DNA of 64,000 nucleotides, taken from positions 1 through 64,000 of the forward strand of contig NZ_JNYY01000014.1 of the NCBI RefSeq assembly GCF_000716785.1, read 5' to 3'. The notes below the pieces were generated by a model, which was not told the origin of the DNA, did not search any database, and saw only the letters and a list, made by a program, of their open reading frames with translations. The translations under genes were made by a program, and so were the position numbers. The stretch is from Amycolatopsis vancoresmycina. Its GTDB lineage: Bacteria; Actinomycetota; Actinomycetes; Mycobacteriales; Pseudonocardiaceae. Below are positions 32,432-38,936 of this stretch, piece after piece; positions within the stretch are counted from its first letter, which is position 1, and every line of letters starts with the position of its first letter.

Positions 32432-33082
32432 ATGACTGAGCTGTCGTTGCCCGGCCGGGCCTACCTGCTGGCGTGCGACACCCGGCGCGACCGGCTGCCG
32501 GACCGCGACCGCGTCGCGCTGCTGGTCCGCGCGGCGGCGTTGACGGACCTGGTGCTGCGCGGGCTGGTCGCGGACGCGGCGGGCCGCCCGGTGGCCCGCG
32601 GCGCCGCCGGCACCGGCCACCTGGTGCTCGACGACCTGCTCGCCGAGCTCGCCGCCGAACCGCACCGGAAGTGGCGCGCGTGGGTGCGCCGCGGCGCCCG
32701 CGGGACGCTGCAGTCCCTGGAGGCCCAGCTCGACGCGGCGGGCGTGATCACCCTCCGGACGTCCCGCGTGCTGGGGCTGTTCCCGCGCCGCCGCCCGGCG
32801 GTCCGCGACGCGGCGACGGCGGCCGCGCTGCGCGACGAGGTGGCGTCGGCGCTGCGCAGCGACGCCCCGGTGCCGGCCGACGTCGCGGCCCTGACGGCAC
32901 TGGCGGCCGCGGCCGAGCTGAACGCGGTCCTCCCGCGCGGCGAGCGCCGCCGCCACCGGGACCGCCTGGCCCGGCTGGCCGACCAGGCGGGCGCGGCGGC
33001 CCCGGCCCTGCACAAGGTGATCCGCGAGCTCAAGTCGGCCCGCACGGCCTACGTCGCAGCCGCCTCGGGCGGCGGAGGCTGA
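32432..33082 (+). CDS. GPP34 (GOLPH3-like) family protein
   Basis: 216 residues. LSLPGRAYLLACDTRRDRLP, RVALLVRAAALTDLVLRGLV and DAAGRPVARGAAGTGHLVLD follow the GPP34 pattern, a helical fold that binds phosphoinositides in eukaryotes and is of unknown role in actinobacteria. The rest is helical and Arg/Ala-rich (LRTSRVLGLFPRRRPAVRDA). GAGGGGAATGGG precedes the ATG. A 21-bp repeat array begins six bases after its stop. Confidence 0.85.
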   Translation: MTELSLPGRAYLLACDTRRDRLPDRDRVALLVRAAALTDLVLRGLVADAAGRPVARGAAGTGHLVLDDLLAELAAEPHRKWRAWVRRGARGTLQSLEAQLDAAGVITLRTSRVLGLFPRRRPAVRDAATAAALRDEVASALRSDAPVPADVAALTALAAAAELNAVLPRGERRRHRDRLARLADQAGAAAPALHKVIRELKSARTAYVAAASGGGG

Positions 33083-33088
33083 CCAACC

Positions 33089-33192
33089 GGACGACACGCG
33101 TACCCACGCGGACGACACGCCGGACCGGACTCGCCCCGGCCGTGTCGTCCGTCCAGGTACGCGTGTCGTCCGTTCCGGTGCGCGTGTCGTCC
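33089..33192. repeat. 21-bp-period repeat array with orientation flip
   Basis: GGACGACACGCG starts at 33089 and 33110, and the inverse GTGTCGTCC starts at 33142, 33163 and 33184, all 21 bp apart within each orientation. Units read GGACGACACGCGTACC forward and GGTACGCGTGTCGTCC inverted. The core is the same CGCGTACC seen in the middle of the 23.4-kb array. It fills the gap between the GPP34 gene and the next gene. Confidence 0.9.
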
Positions 33193-33239
33193 GGCTGGGT
33201 TCGGTGTGCGCCGAAGCGTCGCCGCCCTAGGTTCGGGGC

Positions 33240-34004
33240 ATGGACGAATTCCGTGCCCTGCACGTCCCCGGCTCCCCGCTGCTGCTGCCGAACGCGTGGG
33301 AGTTCGGCGTCGGTGCCTTCCTCGCCGCGCAGGGCTTCCGCGCCCTGGGCACGACCAGCCTCGGCGTCTCCGCGGCGGCGGGGGAGCCCGACGGCGCACC
33401 GTCGACGCGCGAGGCGACCGTCGCCCTCGCCACCCGCCTCGCGCGGCTGGACGTGCTCGTCAGCGTCGACGTCGCCGACGGCTTCAGCGCGGACCCGGCC
33501 GCCGTCGCCGACCTCGCGGCGGAACTGGCGGCCGCCGGCGCGGTCGGCGTCAACCTCGAGGACGGCCGCGCCGACGGCTCGCTCGCCGCGGTCGAGGTCC
33601 AGTGTGCGCTGGTCAAGGCGGTGAAGGACCGGGTGCCGGACCTGTTCGTCAACGCCCGGACCGACACGCACTGGGCGGGCGACCGCTCGATCGCCGAAGC
33701 CGAACGCCGGGTCCGCGCGTACGCGGCGGCGGGCGCGGACGGCGTCTTCGTGCCCGGCCTCGCCGAGCCGGGTGACGTCGAGCGGATCGTCGCCGCCGGC
33801 CTGCCGCTCAACCTGCTCTTCCTGCCGGGCCGGGTCACCCTGGCCGGGCTGGCGGAGCTGGGCGTCGCGCGGGTCAGCCTCGGCTCGCTCCCGTACCGGA
33901 TGGCCCTCGCGGCCGCCGCCGGGACCGCGCTGGCCGTGCGCGACGGCCTCGACCTGCCGCTGAGCCCGCCGAGCTACGCCGAAGTCGCCGCCCTGCTGCC
34001 GTAA
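33240..34004 (+). CDS. Isocitrate lyase / PEP mutase family protein
   Basis: 254 residues, TIM-barrel. LLLPNAWEFGVGAFLAAQGF, RALGTTSLGVSAAAG, VSVDVADGFS (metal-binding acidic strand), AVGVNLEDGRADGSLA and FVNARTDTHW. The family cleaves or forms C-C or C-P bonds of 2-oxo acids. The KKCGH lyase signature is absent, as usual in this short subgroup, so the substrate is unknown. It is followed by an aminotransferase gene 41 bp later on the same strand. Confidence 0.87.
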   Translation: MDEFRALHVPGSPLLLPNAWEFGVGAFLAAQGFRALGTTSLGVSAAAGEPDGAPSTREATVALATRLARLDVLVSVDVADGFSADPAAVADLAAELAAAGAVGVNLEDGRADGSLAAVEVQCALVKAVKDRVPDLFVNARTDTHWAGDRSIAEAERRVRAYAAAGADGVFVPGLAEPGDVERIVAAGLPLNLLFLPGRVTLAGLAELGVARVSLGSLPYRMALAAAAGTALAVRDGLDLPLSPPSYAEVAALLP

Positions 34005-34045
34005 ATCGGGTGAACCGGCCCGGCCGGATCTGCTTGCCTGTAGGC

Positions 34046-35059
34046 ATGCGCGCCTTCGGAACCGACTTCGCCGCCCCGCCCGGCTACCTGAACACGCCCA
34101 GCGTGGGCATCCCGCCCGCGCCGGTGGCCGCGGCCGTGGCGGAATCGGTGGAACGGTGGCGGACCGGGGCGACCCGGCCGGGCGAGTTCGACGAGTACGT
34201 CACGCGGGCGCGGGCCGGGTTCGCCCGCCTGCTCGGCGTCGAACCCGCGCGGGTCGCCAGCGGCGCGTCGGTTTCGCAGCTCATCGCCAACGTCGCCGCG
34301 GCGCTGCCCGCCGGCACCCGCGTGCTCGCCGCCGAAGGCGACTTCACCAGCGTGACGTTCCCCTTCGCGGCGAACCCCGGCGTCACGGTGACCGAGGTGC
34401 CCCTGGCCGTGCTGCCGTCGCGGGTCGAGGGCCACGACGTCGTCGCGGTGAGCGTCGTCCAGTCCGCCGACGGCCGGATCGCCGACCTCCCGGCGCTGCG
34501 GGCCGCGGCCGGGGCCGCCGGGGCGGCGGTGCTGCTGGACGCGACCCAGGCGGCCGGCTGGCTCCCGCTGGACGTCGCCTGGGCCGACTGGGTGGTCGGC
34601 GCGAGCTACAAGTGGCTCTGCGCGCCGCGCGGCGGCGCGTGGCTCGCGGTGCGGCCGGACGCGCAGGAGCGCACCCGCGCGGTCGCGGCGAACTGGTACG
34701 CGGGGGAGGACCCGTGGGCCACGGTCTACGGCCTCCCGCTGCGCCTGGCCGGTGACGCCCGCGCGTTCGACCTCTCACCCGTCTGGCTGGCCCAGGTCGG
34801 CTCGGCGGCGGCCCTGGAGTACTTCGCCGGCCTCGACCTCGCCCAGGTCCAGGCGCACAACACCGGGCTGGCGGACACGCTGCTGGAGAAGCTGGGGCTG
34901 CCCCCGCGCGGCACCCCGATCGTGTCGCTCGCCGCCGACCCGGCGCGGGTCGCCGAAGCCGGGATCGTCTCGAGCGTCCGCGGCGGCCGGGTGCGGGTCG
35001 GCTTCCACCTCTACAACACCGCTGACGACGTAGAACAGCTTTTACCCGCGTTCGGGTGA
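34046..35059 (+). CDS. Class V aminotransferase (PLP)
   Basis: 337 residues. GYLNTPSVGIPPAPV at the N-terminus, VASGASVSQLIANVAAALPA, GDFTSVTFPFAA, LLDATQAAGWLPLD (PLP-binding Asp) and GASYKWLCAPRGGAWLAV with the Schiff-base Lys near 190. It belongs to the fold-type I group with cysteine desulfurases and isopenicillin-N epimerase-like enzymes, and the exact reaction cannot be told. ATG at 34046. Probably an operon with the PEP-mutase-like gene. Confidence 0.87.
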   Translation: MRAFGTDFAAPPGYLNTPSVGIPPAPVAAAVAESVERWRTGATRPGEFDEYVTRARAGFARLLGVEPARVASGASVSQLIANVAAALPAGTRVLAAEGDFTSVTFPFAANPGVTVTEVPLAVLPSRVEGHDVVAVSVVQSADGRIADLPALRAAAGAAGAAVLLDATQAAGWLPLDVAWADWVVGASYKWLCAPRGGAWLAVRPDAQERTRAVAANWYAGEDPWATVYGLPLRLAGDARAFDLSPVWLAQVGSAAALEYFAGLDLAQVQAHNTGLADTLLEKLGLPPRGTPIVSLAADPARVAEAGIVSSVRGGRVRVGFHLYNTADDVEQLLPAFG

Positions 35060-35093
35060 ACCGCGGATCGCGGGTGAACTACCGTATGGCCCC

Positions 35094-35768
35094 GTGGTTG
35101 GTGCGCATTTCACCCCAGGCCCGTCCGACACGGCCCCGCTGGGCGCGGTTCCCCCGCAGCCCCGCCCGCCCGTGCCGGGGCCGCCGGCGCGCGACACCCG
35201 CTCCCTGCTGCTCAGGGGCGCCGGGCTGGTCGCGATCGCCGTCGTCTCCGGGCTGCTCTGGTTCCTGATCCGGCACGACTCGACACCGGACGAGCCGGTC
35301 GCGCAGCCGCCGGCGCAGAACACCGGGCAGTTCCAGTTCACCAAGGTCGCCGGGCCGGAGAAGTCCGACGACTGCGTCGAGAAGTCCTACAACAAGACCC
35401 AGGACTTCTTCCGGGACAACCCGTGCCAGTCGCTGGTCCGCGCGCTGTACACGACGGAGTCGGGCGGCGCAAAGGCCCTGGTGTCCGTGGTGGTGGTCGG
35501 CATGCCCGACTCGTCGAAGGCGCGGGCGCTCAAGACGCTGACCGAGCGGGACGGCACCGGCAACGTCACGGACCTGGTCAAGGACAAGACGTTCGCGGGC
35601 ACCGGCACGCCGAGCGTGAGCGGCAAGGACGCGGCGTACGCGTCGAAGGTGGAGGGCACGAACACGACGATCGTGCTGGCCGACTTCTACGCCAAGCACA
35701 AGGACAAGGCCCTGATCGAGAAGATCGCCGACGACGCACTCCGCCTCGCCGCCGACCTCCACTCCTGA
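35094..35768 (+). CDS. Membrane-anchored hypothetical protein
   Basis: 224 residues. A cytosolic Pro-rich N-terminus (1-38) leads to a single span (LLLRGAGLVAIAVVSGLLWFLI, about 39-60). An extracytoplasmic domain follows with two Cys (DDCVEKSYNKTQ, DNPCQSLVRALY) likely disulfide-bonded, and a mixed alpha/beta end. This layout is common in actinobacterial proteins of unknown function. GTG at 35094. A perfect palindrome begins nine bases after its stop. Confidence 0.75.
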   Translation: MVGAHFTPGPSDTAPLGAVPPQPRPPVPGPPARDTRSLLLRGAGLVAIAVVSGLLWFLIRHDSTPDEPVAQPPAQNTGQFQFTKVAGPEKSDDCVEKSYNKTQDFFRDNPCQSLVRALYTTESGGAKALVSVVVVGMPDSSKARALKTLTERDGTGNVTDLVKDKTFAGTGTPSVSGKDAAYASKVEGTNTTIVLADFYAKHKDKALIEKIADDALRLAADLHS

Positions 35769-35777
35769 GCACCCCGG

Positions 35778-35823
35778 GTCGTGAGTGGTAAGGCGAGTTA
35801 GAACTCGCCTTACCACTCACGAC
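35778..35823. repeat. 46-bp perfect palindrome (copy 1)
   Basis: Arms of 22 bp starting GTCGTGAGTGGTAAGGCGAG, joined by a two-base centre AG. The same sequence occurs at 58595 and, with paired changes, at 43673. It lies nine bases after the membrane-anchored gene and eight before the end of the convergent DUF4439 gene, so it would serve both as a strong RNA hairpin. No U-tract on either side. Confidence 0.95.
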
Positions 35824-35830
35824 CGGTGGG

Positions 35831-36766
35831 TCAGGTGGTCTGGCCGGGCATCGCGATCGCGGCCGGCTTCTCGCCCGCTTCGGAACGCCAGGGGGTGCCG
35901 CGGCGGGCGGCCGCGACCAGGGCGTGCAGGGCCGTCGTGCGCAGGCCCGCGTCGTCGGTGTGGTTGACGACCGCCAGCCAGGCCGACGCGCAGTCCGCCT
36001 CGGCCGTCGCGACCACCTGCGACGCCGACTTCGCGTCCGTCACCGGGTTCTTCGGCACGTACGCCGCCTCCGGCGCGACCGGGGTCGCCCCGGCCGCCGA
36101 GAGCATCGTCTGCAGCAGGTCACGGCGGAGGGCGTGCTCCGCCGCGCCGCTCTTCTCGGCGTCGCCGAATTCGCCCGGGAGGAAGGCGCTGACCAGCCCG
36201 TACACCCAGACCGCCGCGTGCTCGGCGGCCAGCGCGCCCTGCAGCGGGTCCACCGCTTCCGGTGGCACCGCACCGGAGGCCGCGGCGGGCGGCTTCGGGG
36301 CGTCCTCGCCGGGGCCCAGCGCCGGGGCGGTGCGCTGCAGGGCCGCGCAGCCCGCCGCCACCGCGGCGACCAGCCCGGCGCGGTAGCGCGGCAGCCCGGG
36401 CACCAGGTCTTCGGCCTGCTTGCGCGCGGCCGCCAGCCGGTCCTTCAGGTCGCCCAGCGCCGCGGGGGCCGGCGGCGCCGGTGACGGCGACGGCGTGGGC
36501 CGGTTCAGCCGGTCCACTTCGGACTTGAGGGCGGCCGCGTGCGCCGCGCGCGCGTCGGCGAGCTGGCCGGCGGCGTCGGCGTCCGCGCCCTTGGCCAGCG
36601 CCCGTGCGGCGTCGGCGTCGGCACGGGCGGCAGCCAGCAGCGGCTGCAGCGGGTCGGGGCTTTCGTCGTAGCCGGGCCCGCAGGCGGCGAGGGGAACGGC
36701 CAGTGCGGCCAGCGCCCCCGCGCGGAGGGCGGTCCGGCGGGTCAGCTCGGTCGGTCTTCCGGTCAC
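35831..36766 (-). CDS. DUF4439 ferritin-like lipoprotein
   Basis: 311 residues. Twin Arg (TRRTALRAGALAALAVPLAAC) and a textbook lipobox LAAC at Cys29. A helical Ala-rich region with a Pro/Ser linker (RPTPSPSPAPPAPAAL) is followed by the DUF4439 four-helix bundle: DPLQGALAAEHAAVWVYGLV, HALRRDLLQTMLSAAG and EADCASAWLAVVNHTDDAGL. Metal binding is likely from the fold only. A DUF4439 gene next to rimP is also found in mycobacteria. It is divergent from rimP and convergent with the gene to its left. Confidence 0.85.
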   Translation of the reverse strand: MTGRPTELTRRTALRAGALAALAVPLAACGPGYDESPDPLQPLLAAARADADAARALAKGADADAAGQLADARAAHAAALKSEVDRLNRPTPSPSPAPPAPAALGDLKDRLAAARKQAEDLVPGLPRYRAGLVAAVAAGCAALQRTAPALGPGEDAPKPPAAASGAVPPEAVDPLQGALAAEHAAVWVYGLVSAFLPGEFGDAEKSGAAEHALRRDLLQTMLSAAGATPVAPEAAYVPKNPVTDAKSASQVVATAEADCASAWLAVVNHTDDAGLRTTALHALVAAARRGTPWRSEAGEKPAAIAMPGQTT

Positions 36767-36886
36767 GCCGCCCCATCCTGCCAGGCCCCGGGGCGGCCCC
36801 GCCGCTCGCGCGGGCTCAGCGGGCGACCGGATAAGCTGGTCCACCACCGACCCGCGCAACCCAGCCCGAACCAAGGAGAGCCCCAC

Positions 36887-37420
36887 GTGCCAGGAGAACT
36901 CGCCAGCCGGCTTCAGCCGATAGTGGCCGAAGCCGTCACCGCCGCGGGTTTCGACCTCGATTCGTTCGAGGTGCAGCAGGCCGGCCGGCGGCAGCTGGTC
37001 AAGGTCGTCGTCGACGCCGACGACGGGGTCGGGCTGGACGAGGTCGCCGAGGTCAGCCGCAAGGTTTCGGCGGCGCTCGACGAGAACGACCACGTGCTGG
37101 CGAGCGCCTACACGCTGGAGGTCACCTCGCCGGGGCTCGACCGCCCGCTGACCCAGGCCCGGCACTGGCGGCGCGCGCGGTTCCGGTTGGTCAAGGTCAC
37201 CCCGGCCGACGGCGCGGCCTTCATCGGCCGGGTCGGCCACGCGGGCGAGCACGCCGCCCGCGTCCTCGAAGGCGGCAAGATCCGCGACGTCCGCTACGCC
37301 GACGTGGCGAAGGCGGTCGTGGAGATCGAGTTCAAGCAGCCGCCCGCCGAGGACCTGAAACTGCTCGAAGACGACGCGTCCGGCACGAACGCCGCCGAGA
37401 CGGAGAAGGGGTCGAAGTGA
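36887..37420 (+). CDS. rimP: Ribosome maturation factor RimP
   Basis: 177 residues. LQPIVAEAVTAAGFDLDSFE, RRQLVKVVVDADDGVGLDEV, YTLEVTSPGLDRPLTQARHW and KAVVEIEFKQPP define the two-domain RimP fold needed for 30S assembly. AAGGAG nine bases before GTG at 36887. The end overlaps nusA by GTGA. First gene of the conserved rimP-nusA-ylxR-infB cluster. Confidence 0.96.
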   Translation: MPGELASRLQPIVAEAVTAAGFDLDSFEVQQAGRRQLVKVVVDADDGVGLDEVAEVSRKVSAALDENDHVLASAYTLEVTSPGLDRPLTQARHWRRARFRLVKVTPADGAAFIGRVGHAGEHAARVLEGGKIRDVRYADVAKAVVEIEFKQPPAEDLKLLEDDASGTNAAETEKGSK

Positions 37421-38463
37421 ACGTCGACATCGCCGCGCTGCGGGCGATCGAACGGGACAAGGACATCCCCTTCGAAACGGTGATCGAGGCCATCGAGACG
37501 GCCTTGCTCACCGCGTACAAGCACACCGAGGGCCACCAGCCGCACGCCCGCATCGACATCGACCGCAAGACGGGCCTGGTGCGCGTGCTCGCGCACACGC
37601 TGACCCACGACGGCCAGGTCGACGAGGAGTGGGACGACACCCCCGAGGGCTTCGGCCGGATCGCCGCCACCACCGCGCGCCAGGTCATCCTCCAGCGGCT
37701 GCGCGACGCCGAGCACGAGAAGACCTTCGGCGAGTTCTCCACCAAGGAGGGCGAGATCGTCGCCGGCGTCATCCAGCGCGACGCCCGCGCGAACGCGCGC
37801 GGCATGGTCGTGGTCCAGGTGGGTGACACCGAGGGCGTGCTGCCGTCCGCCGAGCAGGTGGCCGGGGAGTCCTACGAGCACGGCAGCCGGATCAAGGCGT
37901 ACGTCGTCACGGTCTCGCGCGGCAACCGCGGCCCGCAGATCACGCTCTCGCGCTCGCACCCGAACCTGGTGCGCAAGCTGTTCGCGCTCGAGGTGCCGGA
38001 GATCGCCGACGGGACGGTCGAGATCGCCGCCGTCGCGCGCGAACCCGGGCACCGCACGAAGATCGCGGTCAAGTCCACCGTGGCCGGCGTCAACGCCAAG
38101 GGCGCCTGCATCGGCCCGGTCGGCGCGCGCGTGCGCAACGTGATGAGCGAGCTGGCCGGCGAGAAGATCGACATCATCGACTACTCCGAGGATCCGGCCC
38201 GCTTCGTCGGGAATGCGCTGTCGCCCGCGAAGGTTGTTTCGGTACGAGTCGTGGACGAGCGGGCGAAGACCGCCCGCGTCGTGGTGCCGGACTTCCAGCT
38301 GTCGCTGGCGATCGGCAAGGAGGGCCAGAACGCCCGCCTCGCCGCCCGCCTGACCGGCTGGCGGATCGACATCCGCAGCGACGCCGCACCGGCGGACGAC
38401 GAGGGTGATCAAGACCACGCCCGTCCGCCGCGGCCCGCCGCGACAACCGGTTCGGCTGAGTGA
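37417..38463 (+). CDS. nusA: Transcription termination/antitermination factor NusA
   Basis: 348 residues, the short actinobacterial form without the C-terminal acidic repeats. N-terminal RNA-polymerase-binding domain about 1-105 (IPFETVIEAIETALLTAYKH), S1 about 108-180 (GEIVAGVIQRDARANARGMV), then two KH domains about 185-335 (VKSTVAGVNAKGACIGPVGA; VVPDFQLSLAIGKEGQNARL). GTG overlaps the rimP stop and its own stop overlaps ylxR, again by GTGA. Confidence 0.97.
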   Translation: MNVDIAALRAIERDKDIPFETVIEAIETALLTAYKHTEGHQPHARIDIDRKTGLVRVLAHTLTHDGQVDEEWDDTPEGFGRIAATTARQVILQRLRDAEHEKTFGEFSTKEGEIVAGVIQRDARANARGMVVVQVGDTEGVLPSAEQVAGESYEHGSRIKAYVVTVSRGNRGPQITLSRSHPNLVRKLFALEVPEIADGTVEIAAVAREPGHRTKIAVKSTVAGVNAKGACIGPVGARVRNVMSELAGEKIDIIDYSEDPARFVGNALSPAKVVSVRVVDERAKTARVVVPDFQLSLAIGKEGQNARLAARLTGWRIDIRSDAAPADDEGDQDHARPPRPAATTGSAE

Positions 38464-38858
38464 AGGTCGAAGCGCTAGACTCAGGAGTGGTTCGAAGCCC
38501 GCGGCGGGTAGCCGAGCACCAGCCCCACCGGAATTCCCCGGTGCGGACTTGTGTCGGCTGCAAGCGGCGGGCATTGATCGGTGAGCTGCTGCGCGTGGTC
38601 GCGGTGGCCGGGCGGGTGGTCGTCGACGAGCGTCGGCGGCTGCCGGGCCGGGGGGCTTGGCTGCACCCCGACCCGGACTGCCTGGCCAAGGCCGAACGGC
38701 GGCGAGCCTTCCCGAGGGCCCTGCGGGCTCCGGGAGCGCTCGACGCCCGCGAGGTCCGCGAGCACGTCGGGCGCACCACCCCGCACCACGACCCCGGGAC
38801 GTCCCCGGGGGCGCGAGGAAGCAAGGAAGCAGGTCGACCCGTCATGAGTCAGCCGTGA
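38460..38858 (+). CDS. ylxR: YlxR family RNA-binding protein (DUF448)
   Basis: 132 residues, of which about 28-95 are the YlxR domain: VRTCVGCKRRALIGELLRVV, VVDERRRLPGRGAWLHPDPD and ERRRAFPRAL. It binds RNA, or RNase P in some firmicutes. The GTG overlapping the nusA stop gives a longer N-terminus than usual, and GTG at 38487 is possible. It is always found between nusA and infB. Confidence 0.92.
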   Translation: MKVEALDSGVVRSPRRVAEHQPHRNSPVRTCVGCKRRALIGELLRVVAVAGRVVVDERRRLPGRGAWLHPDPDCLAKAERRRAFPRALRAPGALDAREVREHVGRTTPHHDPGTSPGARGSKEAGRPVMSQP

Positions 38859-38936
38859 AGCTGAAGCCATGAGCGTCAGACAATAAGGACGAGGTCAGCG
38901 GGTTCTCCGCCTGGCCTCCCCTAGATGAGGAGAGTT

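Noticed and set aside
35778..35823. Insertion sequence end or transposon inverted repeats
   Set aside because: The two arms are only two bases apart, with no transposase between or beside any copy and no visible target duplication.
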